The notes beneath the pieces are model-generated. The model searched no databases. It was not told the origin of the DNA and saw only the letters and a program-made list of their open reading frames with translations. 64,000 nucleotides of DNA from Sanguibacter suarezii NBRC 16159 (GTDB taxonomy: Bacteria; Actinomycetota; Actinomycetes; Actinomycetales; Cellulomonadaceae): the NCBI RefSeq assembly GCF_001552735.1, contig NZ_BCRT01000010.1:310001-374000 (forward strand). Reading direction: 5' to 3'. This document shows, in pieces, positions 18,624 through 28,377 of the stretch. Every line of letters begins with the position of its first letter. The stretch's first letter is position 1. The position numbers and the translations under genes were made by a program.

Positions 18624-19684
18624 ACATCCCCACAGACACCTCCCGACCAGCCCTGACGCCGACCGATGACCGGTTGCGCGTCGGGCTGGTCGGCTACGGC
18701 GGAGCCGGGCGTGGAATCCACGCCCGGCTTCTTCGCGCTGCCGGCCATGTCGTCACCGTCGTGGTCACCCGCTCGCCCGACCGCCGCGCGCAGGCGGACG
18801 CGGACTGGCCGGGTGTGCGGGTCGTCGACGACCTCGACGAGCTGCTCGACGCCCGCGACGCCTACGACCTCGTGGTCCTGGCCAGCCCCACCCCGGTGCA
18901 CGAGGAGCAGGCCGCGGCCGTGCTCACCGCCGGCGTGCCGCTGCTGATGGACAAGCCGATCGGGCTGACCGCCGATGGTGCGCAGGTCCTCGTCGACCTC
19001 GCCGAGGCCGGCTCCGTGCCGTTCACGGTCTTCCAGAACCGGCGGTGGGACCCCGAGCAGCTCACGCTGCGCGCCGTCCTGGAGTCCGGTGAGATCGGGC
19101 GGGTGCACCGGCTGGAACGGCGGTGGGAACGGTTCCGACCCGTGCCCCTGGACCGGTGGAAGGAGAACGACCCCGACGGCGGCGGGCTGCTGCTGGACCT
19201 GGGCACCCACCTCGTGGACTCCTCCGTCCAGCTCTTCGGTCCGGTCGAGTCGGTGTACGCCGAGCTGCGGTCGCTGTCCACCCCCACCGAGGACGACGTG
19301 TTCCTCTCGATCCAGCACGCCGGCACCGGCGTGGTGAGCCACCTGTGGGGCGGCTCCCTCGTCGGCGCACCGGGCCCACGCACCCGGGTGCTCGGCTCCG
19401 AGGGCGCCTACGTCGTGACCACCTTCGAGAACGACGCCTCTCCCTTCGAGCTCATGGACGACGGCGCACCGGCAGGCAGCGAAGGCTGGATCGCGCGCGG
19501 GCGGGAGCGGTCCTTCGTCCCGCGCGCGCCCGGCGGGCACGGGGACTTCTACCCGGCCGTCTCCCGATGGCTGCGCGAGGGCGGACCGGTCCCGGTGGAC
19601 CCGCGCGACGCGGTGCACACCGCACGCGTGCTCGACGCCGCCCGGGTCAGCGCCGCCACAGGCGCCCGCTGCACGGTCGACTGA
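18620..19684 (+). CDS. Gfo/Idh/MocA-family oxidoreductase
   Basis: The 354-residue protein has the N-terminal Rossmann motif VGLVGYGGAGRGIHARLL and the family signature MDKPIGLTADGAQVL (the KP lysine of the active site), with a C-terminal substrate domain containing GGGLLLDLGTHLVDS. It should oxidise or reduce a sugar, inositol or related compound with NAD(P)H. The GTG start overlaps the mmpL stop by four bases, implying coupled expression with an exporter, an uncommon pairing. The substrate cannot be told. Confidence 0.88.
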   Translation: MNIPTDTSRPALTPTDDRLRVGLVGYGGAGRGIHARLLRAAGHVVTVVVTRSPDRRAQADADWPGVRVVDDLDELLDARDAYDLVVLASPTPVHEEQAAAVLTAGVPLLMDKPIGLTADGAQVLVDLAEAGSVPFTVFQNRRWDPEQLTLRAVLESGEIGRVHRLERRWERFRPVPLDRWKENDPDGGGLLLDLGTHLVDSSVQLFGPVESVYAELRSLSTPTEDDVFLSIQHAGTGVVSHLWGGSLVGAPGPRTRVLGSEGAYVVTTFENDASPFELMDDGAPAGSEGWIARGRERSFVPRAPGGHGDFYPAVSRWLREGGPVPVDPRDAVHTARVLDAARVSAATGARCTVD

Positions 19685-19764
19685 CCCGCCTCAGGTCGGC
19701 GCTGCGGCGAGGCGAGTCCTGTGGACAACGCCGGTGGCGGGCCGCGCCGGGGTGAGATGGGTCC

Positions 19765-21450
19765 ATGGACGTCGACCTCACCCTGGAGCGCCAAGGCCGC
19801 CTCGCCGAGGCCGGGTATGTCCCGGCGCCTGCGCTGGGCACCGTGCCGGTGCGCGGGCGCATCCGCGTGCAGGACGCCGGCGGGAACCCCTTCGACCTCG
19901 AGCTCGTCGCCCTGGCCGACGGCGCACGCGAAGCCTCCGTCGCCCACCTCGCGGGCTGGTTCTCCGTCGCTGATCCCGCGGTGGAGCCGCTCGTGGACGC
20001 CCTCGACCTGGACGACGCGATCGGCTACCTCACGGCCGTCGCGGCCCCCTGCACCCTGGAGACCTTCGTCGAGGTGTCCGGACGCCTGGGAGCCGGCCAC
20101 ACGAGCACCCTCCTGGTGACGATCGGCCGAGCCCTCGCCCGCCTGCATGCCCGCGGTCTGCGCTACGGGCCCATGCGCCCCCAGGACGTGCTCATCGACG
20201 ACGGACGGGTGGTGCTGACCGTGCCCAAGCCCGCGCCGGCCGGTGCCGCGCCGCTGGCCCCCTCACCGCAGGAGGACGCCTATCACCTCGCTGCCCTGGC
20301 GGACGCGGTCATCGCCCCCGCCCACGGACCCCAGGCCGGTGACCGCCCCGAACCAGGCTTGCGCGGCCTGGTCAAGCTCATCGTCAGCGCGCTGGGCGAC
20401 GCCGAGTCGCGCCCCGGCGTCGGCACCCTGGCCACCCTCAGCCACGACCTGGCTCCGTGCCTGCCGCTCGTCCTGCCTCGGGCTGCGGTCCCAGACGCCG
20501 AGGAGATGGGGGAGCCACCCGTGTCGGGGGAGCCGCGCGCATCGGGGGAGCCCCGCGCATCGGGGGAGCCCCGCGCCGACGGACTACCGCGCGACCGGGC
20601 GTCGTCGCGGTTCCGGACGCCCAGCCCTGCCGACGCCGTGCGACGGGGCAGCCTGGACCGGCCACCGCCCCGGCGCAAGGCCTTCCGCGGCAGCACCTCC
20701 CGCCTGCCCGCGGCTGGCGCGCCCGCGCCAGGGCCACCCGATCCCCTCGGCGGAGCGGCACCCTCGACGCCAGAGCGGGAGGTCAGGTCTTCGACTCCCG
20801 ACCCGGTGCTCAGGCGGTCGACCTCTGACCCGCAGCCCAGGCTGCGTCGTCCCGTGGTCCTCGTGCTGCTCGTGCTCGCTGGTCTGCTCGGCGGCGGCGT
20901 CATCGTGCACAGGGTGGGAGCAGATGCGCCGGCTCACGCCGCGCCGGGTGAGCTCGCGTCCGCGTCCGCGCCCGCGCCAGAACCGGCGCAGGAGGACCCC
21001 GGGGCGGCGGCCGCACAGCTGACCGCGGCCCGGATGGACGCCGTCGTTGCGCTGACCAACGCGCCGCTGGATGCGGAGGGTTCCCAGGCGTCTGGCGGTG
21101 CCAGCGGGGCACCCTCGGACGGCTGGGGCGGGGTGCTGGTCCCTGGCTCGCCCGCGCACCTGCAGGCCAGCGAGCTTGTCGCCTCTCTGCGGGCTGAGGG
21201 GGCCAGGATCAGCGGTCTCACGGTCGAGACCGTGGGAGTCGAGGTGCTCGCGCAGACGGCGGGATCACCGTCCGCCCCGGCGACCGCGCAGGTCCAGGTC
21301 ACCTTCACGATCGGGGCGTACACCGTGGAGTCGGCCGACGGTGCCCGCACGGTCGCGGCCAGTGCCCCCAGGACCGCGGTGCTGGACCTGGTGGCGACGG
21401 ACTCCGGCTGGCGAGTGGCCACCGTCGCCGAGACGGCACCACCCGGCTGA
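19765..21450 (+). CDS. Membrane-anchored pseudokinase-like protein of unknown function
   Basis: I do not recognise a named family. The N-terminal 220 residues look like a degenerate Ser/Thr kinase: LARLHARGLRYGPMRPQDVL (about 126-143) aligns with the catalytic loop of actinobacterial kinases, but the HRD aspartate is replaced (RYGP) and the DFG region reads TVPKP. No GxGxxG loop or ATP-lysine is apparent. A proline/charge-rich linker with a triple SGEPRA repeat leads to one membrane helix (about 363-384), then an Ala/Pro-rich spacer and a 120-residue extracytoplasmic domain with VQVTFTIGAYTVES. The start at 19765 has a GGGGTGAG-like site. It lies 80 bases after the Gfo/Idh gene. Confidence 0.6.
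   Translation: MDVDLTLERQGRLAEAGYVPAPALGTVPVRGRIRVQDAGGNPFDLELVALADGAREASVAHLAGWFSVADPAVEPLVDALDLDDAIGYLTAVAAPCTLETFVEVSGRLGAGHTSTLLVTIGRALARLHARGLRYGPMRPQDVLIDDGRVVLTVPKPAPAGAAPLAPSPQEDAYHLAALADAVIAPAHGPQAGDRPEPGLRGLVKLIVSALGDAESRPGVGTLATLSHDLAPCLPLVLPRAAVPDAEEMGEPPVSGEPRASGEPRASGEPRADGLPRDRASSRFRTPSPADAVRRGSLDRPPPRRKAFRGSTSRLPAAGAPAPGPPDPLGGAAPSTPEREVRSSTPDPVLRRSTSDPQPRLRRPVVLVLLVLAGLLGGGVIVHRVGADAPAHAAPGELASASAPAPEPAQEDPGAAAAQLTAARMDAVVALTNAPLDAEGSQASGGASGAPSDGWGGVLVPGSPAHLQASELVASLRAEGARISGLTVETVGVEVLAQTAGSPSAPATAQVQVTFTIGAYTVESADGARTVAASAPRTAVLDLVATDSGWRVATVAETAPPG
20524..20577 (+). repeat. Three 18-bp tandem repeats coding for SGEPRA
   Basis: Units at 20524-20541, 20542-20559 and 20560-20577 share TCGGGGGAGCC and differ at one or two bases. 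They keep the frame and lengthen the linker of the pseudokinase-like protein; the copy number may vary between strains. Confidence 0.85.
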
Positions 21451-21479
21451 GGCGGGGGCTCTCACGCGGGAGCCCGCGG

Positions 21480-22418
21480 TCAGCGCGTGGGCGTGGCCCC
21501 TGCCAGCCACGTGGCGGCGGCGTGGATGGTCGGGTGGTCGAAGGTGAAGCCGGACTCCTCCAGGACCGTGGGGTGCACACGCTGGGACCCGAGGATCTCC
21601 GAGGAGAAGCCGCCGATGACGAGCTTGAGCGCCCACTCCGGCGCAGGAACCACGGTCGGACGGTGGAAGGCGGCACCCAGGGCCCGGGTCAGGTCACGGT
21701 TGCGCGAGGGGGCAGGCGCTGTGAGGTTGACCGGCCCGCTCACCTGCGACTCGAGCAGGTGGAGGATGGCACGGACCTCGTCGGCCATGGAGATCCAGCT
21801 CCAGAACTGCTGCCCGGACCCCAGCGGGCCCGCGACCCCGAGGCGCAGCAGCGGCAGCAGCCGTCCCAACGCTCCGCCCTTCGTCGTCAGGACGATCCCG
21901 GACCGGATGTCGACGACCCGGACGCCCGCCTGGCGGGCGGGCTCGGCGGCCGCTTCCCACTGCCGGACGACGTCGGCCAGGAAGCCGCGTCCGGGGGCTG
22001 AGGACTCGGTGAGCACCTCGTCGCCGCGGTCGCCGTAGTACCCGGTGGCCGAGGCCTGGATGAGGGTGATCGGGTAGGGCTCGCCCTCGGCGGCGGTGGC
22101 TCGCCGGACCTTGGCGAGCTCGCGGGCCAGCAGGCTCGTCGTGCTCACCCGAGAGCTGAGGATGAGCGCGCGGTACTCAGGCGTCCAGCGGCGGTCCCCG
22201 GCGCCCGCCCCGGCGAGGTTGATGACAGCGTCGACGCCGTCGAGCGTGCCGACCGGGAGGATGCCGGCCGCCGGGTCCCAGGCGATCTCGTCGTCCCGGC
22301 GGGCCGGGCGGCGAACGAGGCGGCGGACCGTGTAGCCGGCGGCTGAGAGAGCGGGGACCAGTGCTGAGCCGACGAGGCCGCTCGCACCTGCGACGACGAC
22401 TGTGCGTGGAGGTGCCAT
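21480..22418 (-). CDS. TIGR01777-family (SDR39U1) NAD-dependent epimerase
   Basis: The 312-residue protein is an atypical extended SDR: VVVAGASGLVGSALVPAL at the N-terminus, VINLAGAGAGDRRWTPEYR, SATGYYGDRGDE with the YxxxD-like active site, FWSWISMADEVRAI, and VNLTAPAP. The family (E. coli YfcH, Rv2216) has no proven substrate. The ATG at 22418 was chosen from the start of the Rossmann strand. It follows sucB on the same strand, as in M. tuberculosis, but a hairpin separates them. Its stop converges with the pseudokinase gene 29 bases away. Confidence 0.87.
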   Translation of the reverse strand: MAPPRTVVVAGASGLVGSALVPALSAAGYTVRRLVRRPARRDDEIAWDPAAGILPVGTLDGVDAVINLAGAGAGDRRWTPEYRALILSSRVSTTSLLARELAKVRRATAAEGEPYPITLIQASATGYYGDRGDEVLTESSAPGRGFLADVVRQWEAAAEPARQAGVRVVDIRSGIVLTTKGGALGRLLPLLRLGVAGPLGSGQQFWSWISMADEVRAILHLLESQVSGPVNLTAPAPSRNRDLTRALGAAFHRPTVVPAPEWALKLVIGGFSSEILGSQRVHPTVLEESGFTFDHPTIHAAATWLAGATPTR

Positions 22419-22480
22419 GTCGTCATCGTGCCACAGCAGCGCCGTCGCGCACCGTGAGAGCGTGAAGCCCGCAAGACGCA

Positions 22481-22513
22481 CACGAGCCCGCGACCACCGG
22501 TCGCGGGCTCGTG
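22481..22513 (-). terminator. sucB terminator
   Basis: A perfect 15-bp stem (CACGAGCCCGCGACC and its complement) with a three-base loop begins 25 bases after the sucB stop. It separates sucB from the epimerase gene. Confidence 0.72.
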
Positions 22514-22538
22514 CAGCGAGCTGAGGAGTGCTCCTCGG

Positions 22539-24353
22539 TCAGAGACCGACCTCGGACTCGAACGCACCCTCTTCGATGCGGTTCTTGACGGCCATCAGGT
22601 AGCGCGACGCGTCGGCGCCGTCGACCAGACGGTGGTCGTAGGACAGCGACAGGTAGCAGATCGAGCGGATGGCGATGACCTCGGCGCCGTCGGCGTCCTT
22701 GATCACGGCCGGACGCTTGACGATCGTGCCGGTCGCCAGGATGGCGGAGGTGCCACCCGGGACGATCGGGGTGTCGATGAGCGCGCCGCCGGAGCCGGTG
22801 TTCGTGATGGTGAACGTGCCACCGCTGAGCTCGTCGGGGGAGACCTTGTTCCCGCGGGTGCGGGTGGCGAGGTCGGCGATCTTGCGAGCGATGCCGGCCA
22901 GGTTGAGGTCGCCCGCGTCGCGGATGACCGGGACCAGGAGGCCACGCTCGGTGTCGACGGCGATGCCGACGTTCTCCTGTGCGTGGTACGTGATGGTGTC
23001 ACCCTCGAGCACGCCGTTGACCTTCGGGAAGGCCTTGAGCGCCTCGATGGCCGCGAGCGTGAAGAACGGCAGGAAGGTGAGGTTGGCGCCCTCACGAGCC
23101 TTGAAGCTGTCCTTGGCCTGAGCGCGCAGGCGCGCGATGCGGGTCACGTCGACCTCGACGACCGTGGTCAGCTGGGCCTGCGTGTGCAGTGCGTCGACCA
23201 TGCGCTCGGCGATGATCTTGCGCAGGCGGCTGGCCTTCTCGGTGGTCCCGCGCAGCGGAGACACGGGCGGGACGCTCGTGGTCTTCGATGCGGCCGGAGC
23301 GGCTGCTGCGGGAGCAGCGGCCGGTGCCTTGGCTGCCTCAGCGGCCTTGGCGGCCTCTGCAGCCTTGGCTGCTGCCTCGAGGACGTCTTCCTTGCGGATA
23401 CGTCCACCGACGCCGGTCCCGGTGAGGGTGGAGACGTCGACGCCCTTCTCGGTCGCGAGCTTGCGGACCAGCGGCGTCAGGTACGAGCCACCAGCGGCAG
23501 AGACGGCCGGAGCAGAAGCCTGAGCCGGAGCGGCGGCCTGTGCGGGAGCAGCAGCCGGGGCGGCCTTGGGCGCCTCGGTGGCAGCCGGAGCCGGAGCAGC
23601 GGCGGGAGCCGGTGCAGCAGCCGGGGCAGGTGCAGCCTCGGGTGCCGCAGCAGCGGCAGGTGCCGGTGCAGCCTCAGGTGCCGGTGCGGCAGCCGGAGCG
23701 GCAGCCTCAGGGGCGCCCGAGCCGACGACGGCGAGGACGGTGCCGACCTCGACGGTCTCGTCCTCCTGGACGAGGATCGACTGGACGATCCCGGCCACGG
23801 GGGAGGGGACCTCGGTGTCGACCTTGTCGGTCGAGACCTCGAGCAGCGGCTCGTCGACCTCGACGGAGTCGCCGACCTGCTTGAGCCAGCGGGTGACGGT
23901 GCCCTCGGTGACGGACTCGCCGAGCGCGGGGAGCTTGATCTCTTCGCCAGCGCCTGCCTCAGCAGCCGGGGCCGCTTCCTCGGGAGCTGCCTCGGCGGCC
24001 GGAGCAGCCTCAGCCGGTGCCTGCTCGGCCGGAGCCTGCTCGGCGGGGGCGGGGGCTTCTTCGGCCGGAGCCTCGGCTGCAGGTGCGGCCGGTGCCTCGG
24101 GAGCCGATGCTTCGGAACCCGAGCCGATCACTGCGAGGGTGGCGCCGACCTCGACGGTCTCGTCCTCCTCGACCAGGATCTGCTCGAGCACGCCGGCGAA
24201 CGGCGAGGGGATCTCGGTGTCGACCTTGTCGGTCGAGACCTCGAGCAACGGCTCGTCGAGCTCGACCGTCTCGCCGACGGCCTTGAGCCAGCGGGTAACG
24301 GTGCCTTCGGTGACTGATTCGCCCAGTGCGGGCATCTGCACGTTGTCAGACAT
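22539..24353 (-). CDS. sucB: Dihydrolipoamide acyltransferase (E2) of 2-oxoacid dehydrogenase complexes
   Basis: The 604-residue E2 has two lipoyl domains, residues 1-76 with lipoyl-lysine K43 and about 138-214 with K177 (both TDKVDT), each followed by long Ala/Pro/Glu-rich flexible linkers. An E3-binding peripheral domain is at about 290-328 ([29 protein letters not shown]) and the catalytic domain ends with [18 protein letters not shown] (catalytic His about 574). In actinobacteria this protein is the shared E2 (DlaT/SucB) of the pyruvate and possibly oxoglutarate dehydrogenases. The gene follows lpdA by 29 bases; lipA and lipB nearby supply its cofactor. Confidence 0.95.
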   Translation of the reverse strand: MSDNVQMPALGESVTEGTVTRWLKAVGETVELDEPLLEVSTDKVDTEIPSPFAGVLEQILVEEDETVEVGATLAVIGSGSEASAPEAPAAPAAEAPAEEAPAPAEQAPAEQAPAEAAPAAEAAPEEAAPAAEAGAGEEIKLPALGESVTEGTVTRWLKQVGDSVEVDEPLLEVSTDKVDTEVPSPVAGIVQSILVQEDETVEVGTVLAVVGSGAPEAAAPAAAPAPEAAPAPAAAAAPEAAPAPAAAPAPAAAPAPAATEAPKAAPAAAPAQAAAPAQASAPAVSAAGGSYLTPLVRKLATEKGVDVSTLTGTGVGGRIRKEDVLEAAAKAAEAAKAAEAAKAPAAAPAAAAPAASKTTSVPPVSPLRGTTEKASRLRKIIAERMVDALHTQAQLTTVVEVDVTRIARLRAQAKDSFKAREGANLTFLPFFTLAAIEALKAFPKVNGVLEGDTITYHAQENVGIAVDTERGLLVPVIRDAGDLNLAGIARKIADLATRTRGNKVSPDELSGGTFTITNTGSGGALIDTPIVPGGTSAILATGTIVKRPAVIKDADGAEVIAIRSICYLSLSYDHRLVDGADASRYLMAVKNRIEEGAFESEVGL

Positions 24354-24382
24354 GACCTCTCCGGTCTCCTTTGATGGTTTGG

Positions 24383-25768
24383 TCAGTTGTGGGCGTGCAG
24401 AGGCTTGCCGGCCAGAGCCAGGAATGCCTCTCCAAGTGCCTCGTTCTGAGTGGGGTGTGCGTGGACGAGTGCGGCGACGTCCTCGGGGTAGGCCTCCCAG
24501 TTCACGATGAGCTGGCCCTCTCCGATGAGCTCACCGACACGGGCGCCGATCATGTGGACGCCGACGACGGGGCCGTCCTTCTGACGGACGAGCTTGATGA
24601 AGCCCTGGGTCGCGAGAATCTTGCTCTTGCCGTTGCCGGCCAGGTTGTACTCGAGGGTCTCGACCGAGTCCCCGCCGAACTGCTCCTTGGCCTTGGCCTC
24701 GGTGAGTCCGACGGACGCGATCTCGGGGTCGGAGTACGTGACGCGGGGGATGCCGGACTCCACGATCGGGGCCGGGTTGAGCCCGAGGATCTGCTCGGCG
24801 ACGAAGATGCCCTGAGCGAATCCACGGTGGGCGAGCTGGAGTCCGGGGACGATGTCGCCCACGGCCCAGATGTTGCCCACGCCGGTGTGCAGCTTGTCGT
24901 CGGTGATGACGAAGCCGCGGTCGATCGTGATGCCCTGGGCCTCGAAGCCGAGGTCAGCGGTGCGTGCACCACGGCCCACGGCGACAAGGAGGAGCTCTGC
25001 GTCGAAGGTCTTGCCGGACTCGAGCGTGACGTGCACGCCGGAGTCGTCCTGGGTGACGCCGGAGAACCGGTCGCCGAGGTTGAAGGCGATGCCGCGCTTG
25101 CGGAAGGCGCGCTCGAGGGCCTTGCTCAGTGCCTCGTCCTCGTTGGGGACCAGGTGGGGCAGCGCCTCGACGATCGTCACGTCGGCACCGAAGGAGCGCC
25201 AGACGCTCGCGAACTCCGAGCCGATGACACCGCCACCGAGGACCACGACCGACTTGGGCACGTAGTCGAGCTTGAGGGCCTGCTCGGACGTGAGGACACG
25301 TCCGCCGATCTCCAGGCCAGGCAGGGAGCGGGAGTAGGACCCGGTCGCCAGGACGATGTTGCGTCCGGTGATCCGCTGACCGTTGACCTCGACGGTGTCC
25401 TGGGCGACGAGGGTGCCCCAGCCGTCGAAGACGGTGATGGCACGAGACTTGATGAGTCCCTGCAGACCCTTGTAGAGGCCCGAGACGACGCCGTCCTTGT
25501 AGCTGTTCACCCCCGCCATGTCGATGCCCTTGAACTCGGACAGCACGCCGAAGTGGCTGCCGTCGCGGGCGTTGTCAGCAAGCTCGGCCGCGTGAAGCAG
25601 GGCCTTGGTCGGGACGCAGCCGTAGTGCAGGCACGTTCCCCCCAGCTTGTCTGCTTCGACGAGGGCCACCTTCGCTCCCAGCTGAGCGGCGCGCAGTGCG
25701 GTGGCGTAGCCGCCACTGCCTCCGCCCAGGACGACGATGTCGAAATCGGTGCCGGGGGTCTCGGCCAC
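24383..25768 (-). CDS. lpdA: Dihydrolipoyl dehydrogenase (E3)
   Basis: The 461-residue flavoprotein reoxidises dihydrolipoyl groups with NAD+. FAD motif [17 protein letters not shown], redox disulfide C46/C51 in [16 protein letters not shown] motif [17 protein letters not shown], and the C-terminal His438-Glu443 pair (HAHPTQNE) are all present. The GTG at 25768 follows AAGGAGTT and matches where homology starts; a frame open to 25834 has no site. It is the first gene of an lpdA-sucB operon, pairing E3 with E2. Confidence 0.96.
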   Translation of the reverse strand: MAETPGTDFDIVVLGGGSGGYATALRAAQLGAKVALVEADKLGGTCLHYGCVPTKALLHAAELADNARDGSHFGVLSEFKGIDMAGVNSYKDGVVSGLYKGLQGLIKSRAITVFDGWGTLVAQDTVEVNGQRITGRNIVLATGSYSRSLPGLEIGGRVLTSEQALKLDYVPKSVVVLGGGVIGSEFASVWRSFGADVTIVEALPHLVPNEDEALSKALERAFRKRGIAFNLGDRFSGVTQDDSGVHVTLESGKTFDAELLLVAVGRGARTADLGFEAQGITIDRGFVITDDKLHTGVGNIWAVGDIVPGLQLAHRGFAQGIFVAEQILGLNPAPIVESGIPRVTYSDPEIASVGLTEAKAKEQFGGDSVETLEYNLAGNGKSKILATQGFIKLVRQKDGPVVGVHMIGARVGELIGEGQLIVNWEAYPEDVAALVHAHPTQNEALGEAFLALAGKPLHAHN

Positions 25769-26000
25769 GTGGAACTCCTTAGGCGCAATGGGTTTGGTAC
25801 ACGCCCATCTTGTCATCAAGGTGGCCGGGTCCAAAGTGTAAGTGCACCGTATGGGCGCGTTGTCGCTGTGATGCTCAAGACACCAGGGCAGATATTCCGC
25901 ACATTTTGTGACGTGCGACGACGTGGGGAGGCTGGTCAGCCCTGGTGGGGGCGTCTGTGGCCCTCAGGGAACCCGCAGGGGCGGGATGTATTCTGCGTCC

Positions 26001-26342
26001 ATGTCTCGACTGTCTCAGTTGTTCACCCGGCGCTCGGCACGCGCGGCCGAGCCGAGCGGGCGGGCGAGCGCCGCCGACCGGCGCCGCGAGACCCAGGAGC
26101 ACCTGGCCGAGTTCACCCGCACGCGGGTGAGCGTGGAGGCGTACATCGAACCGCCGACCATCGACCAGCCCACCACCATCCTCCTCATCGCCGCTGACGG
26201 GGAGTGGACCCGGCGCCGCGTGCCCGACGCGGCCGCGGCGCGCAAGCTCGCGGCCGAGCTGGGCATCCCGGTCTACGACGTGAACTTCACCGGCTACCCG
26301 CAGCGGATGCGGGACTGGACCTCCGCCCAGCGCCGTCGCTGA
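26001..26342 (+). CDS. Conserved hypothetical protein next to pepA
   Basis: The 113-residue protein is small and soluble, with a basic Arg-rich N-terminus and a conserved-looking C-terminal half (DGEWTRRRVPDAAAARKLA, then GIPVYDVNFTGYPQRMRDW). No domain is recognised. The start is uncertain: ATG at 26001 is preferred, an in-frame ATG at 25986 is possible, and neither has a clear ribosome-binding site. It is divergent from lpdA and convergent with pepA, with nothing else in the 232-base interval to lpdA. Confidence 0.65.
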   Translation: MSRLSQLFTRRSARAAEPSGRASAADRRRETQEHLAEFTRTRVSVEAYIEPPTIDQPTTILLIAADGEWTRRRVPDAAAARKLAAELGIPVYDVNFTGYPQRMRDWTSAQRRR

Positions 26343-26453
26343 CCTGCCCGAAGCTGCCCCCACGCACAGTGCGGACGGACAGCCGCCAGATCGAGGATCT
26401 GAGGACCGTCCGCCCGCACCGGTACCTGCTGTGCGACCTGCTGGGTCGCCGCG

Positions 26454-27932
26454 CTACTTCTTGGGGGCGCGGGACTCCAGGTAGGAGAGCATGGTGCGCA
26501 CGCCCACGCCGGTGCCGCCGACCGGGGTGTACCCGTGGGCGGACCCTTCGTTGAAGGACGGACCAGCGATGTCCAGGTGAGCCCACGGGGTGTCGCCGGT
26601 GAACTCCTTGAGGAACAGCCCGGCAACGAGCATCCCGCCGAAGCGGTCCCCGATGTTCGCGATGTCAGCGACCGAGGAGTCCATGCTCGAGCGCAGCTCG
26701 GTGGGCAGCGGCATCGGCCAGAACTGCTCGCCGGAGGCGTCAGCGGCCTCGACGACCGCACCGCGCACGTCGTCGGATCCCATGACGGCCGAGACACGGG
26801 TGCCCAGGGCGACCATCTGGGCGCCGGTGAGCGTCGCGATGTCGAGGATGACGTCGGGGTTCTCCTCGCCGGCTGCGACAAGACCGTCGGCGAGGACCAG
26901 GCGGCCCTCGGCGTCGGTGTTGAGCACCTCGACGGTCGTGCCGCCGCGGACGGTGATGACGTCCGAGGGACGCTGCGCCGTGCCCGAGGGCATGTTCTCC
27001 GCGAGGCACAGCCACCCGGTGACCGCGACGGGCAAGCCGAGCTGCGCCGCGGCCAGCACGGTGTGCAGGACGGCGGCCGCACCGGCCATGTCCGACTTCA
27101 TCGCCTCCATGCCCTTGGCGGGCTTGATCGAGATGCCGCCCGAGTCGAAGGTGATGCCCTTGCCGACGAGGGCGACCTTCGAGGCAGCCTTGGCGGGGGT
27201 GTAGGACAGCTTGACCAGGCGCGGTCCGCGGGTCGAGCCGAGCCCGACGCCGAGCAGGCCGCCGTAGCCGCCGGCGGTCAGGGCCTTCTCGTCGAGGACC
27301 GTGACCTTGACGCTGGTGCCCTTGGCCGCCGTCTTGGCGATCTCGGCGAAGGCCGCGGGGAACAGGTCGTTGGGAGCGGTGTTGACCAGGTCGCGGGTGG
27401 CGTGCACGGCGGCCGCGACCACCTGGGCGCGGTCTCCGGCGGCCTTGATGCGGGGCTGGTCGGCCAGCGGCGTCGCGATGGTGATGGACTCCAGCGGCGT
27501 GTTGGCCGTCGCGGCGTCACCGGTGCGGTAGGTGCGGAAGGCGTAGGACCCGAGCAGGGCGCCCTCGGCGACCGCAGCGACGTCGTGCTCCTCGGCGGTC
27601 GGCAGTGCGATGACTGCTGAACGCACCCCGCCCAGCGTGCGGGTCGCGGCGCCCGCGGCGCGGCGCAGCGCCTCGGGGTTGAGCGCGGTCATGGAACCGA
27701 GCCCGGTCAGGACGATGATCTTGGCGTTCAGCCCGACGCCCGGGATCCGGGTCACGGTGTCCAGAGCGCCGCTCACGCCCAGCAGCGTGAGGTCGATGTT
27801 CGTGCGGACAGCCTCCGGGAGTGCGTCGCTCGGGCTGAGCGCGGGACCCGAGGGGGTCGCCGCGACGCCGATGACGAGCGCATCCGTGGTGAGGCTGGAG
27901 AGGTCTTTGCTTGTGAATGAGAGGTCTGCCAC
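26454..27932 (-). CDS. pepA: Leucyl aminopeptidase (M17 family)
   Basis: The 492-residue M17 metallo-aminopeptidase removes N-terminal residues from peptides in the cytoplasm. The metal-binding and catalytic motifs are complete: GKGITFDSGGISIKP (Lys and Asp), MKSDMAGAAAVL, and NTDAEGRLVLADGL with the Arg of the second motif. The N-terminal regulatory domain is normal. The GTG at 27932 lacks a Shine-Dalgarno, but TATCAT lies six bases upstream on this strand, so a leaderless message is likely. It corresponds to pepB (Rv2213) beside dlaT in M. tuberculosis. Confidence 0.95.
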   Translation of the reverse strand: MADLSFTSKDLSSLTTDALVIGVAATPSGPALSPSDALPEAVRTNIDLTLLGVSGALDTVTRIPGVGLNAKIIVLTGLGSMTALNPEALRRAAGAATRTLGGVRSAVIALPTAEEHDVAAVAEGALLGSYAFRTYRTGDAATANTPLESITIATPLADQPRIKAAGDRAQVVAAAVHATRDLVNTAPNDLFPAAFAEIAKTAAKGTSVKVTVLDEKALTAGGYGGLLGVGLGSTRGPRLVKLSYTPAKAASKVALVGKGITFDSGGISIKPAKGMEAMKSDMAGAAAVLHTVLAAAQLGLPVAVTGWLCLAENMPSGTAQRPSDVITVRGGTTVEVLNTDAEGRLVLADGLVAAGEENPDVILDIATLTGAQMVALGTRVSAVMGSDDVRGAVVEAADASGEQFWPMPLPTELRSSMDSSVADIANIGDRFGGMLVAGLFLKEFTGDTPWAHLDIAGPSFNEGSAHGYTPVGGTGVGVRTMLSYLESRAPKK

Positions 27933-28001
27933 TCGCTGATGATATCCCCGCCGGTCCCCACACCCTGGGACCACAGTTCACTGCTGTGCGCGCCCGGGCG
28001 G

Positions 28002-28007
28002 TAATCT
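28002..28007 (+). promoter_or_regulatory. Putative -10 box of a leaderless transcript
   Basis: TAATCT lies seven bases before the GTG at 28015, the spacing expected when transcription starts at the start codon. No ribosome-binding site precedes that codon. Confidence 0.5.
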
Positions 28008-28014
28008 CGGACCT

Positions 28015-28377
28015 GTGCTGGCACCCCTGACCTACATCATCATGGCCGCCGCGACGGCGCAGGCGCTCTGGGCCCTGTGGTTCGTCATCAAGGACCGGGC
28101 TGTGATCCTCAAGCAGCTGTGGGGCGGAGCGGTGGTCGAAGGTCTGCTGCTCGTCCAGGTCCTGGTGGCTGCGGTCATGCTCGCCACCGGCGATCACGCG
28201 ATCGCCGTCGGGGAGTTCTGGGGCTACCTCATCACCGTGCTGATCATCCTGCCGTTCGCGGCGGCCTGGGCCTTCGCCGAGCGGAGCAGGTGGAGCTCGG
28301 TGGTCATGGTGGTCGCGGCGCTCACCGTGGTGTTCTTGCAGTGGCGCCTGGTGCAGATCTGGACGAGGACCGGATGA
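28015..28377 (+). CDS. Small membrane protein, function unknown
   Basis: The 120-residue protein is almost wholly hydrophobic with four predicted helices and short loops (IKDRAVILKQLWGG, AFAERSRWSSV). I recognise no family beyond actinobacterial integral membrane proteins. The GTG start appears leaderless (see the -10 at 28002). Its stop overlaps the next gene's ATG (ATGA), so the two small membrane proteins are translationally coupled and may act as a pair. It is divergent from pepA. Confidence 0.72.
   Translation: MLAPLTYIIMAAATAQALWALWFVIKDRAVILKQLWGGAVVEGLLLVQVLVAAVMLATGDHAIAVGEFWGYLITVLIILPFAAAWAFAERSRWSSVVMVVAALTVVFLQWRLVQIWTRTG

Noticed and set aside
24371-26197. A 608-codon open frame antisense to lpdA
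   Set aside because: Composition (Asp/Val/Gly/Leu-rich without motifs) is that of an antisense shadow; lpdA has all catalytic residues.
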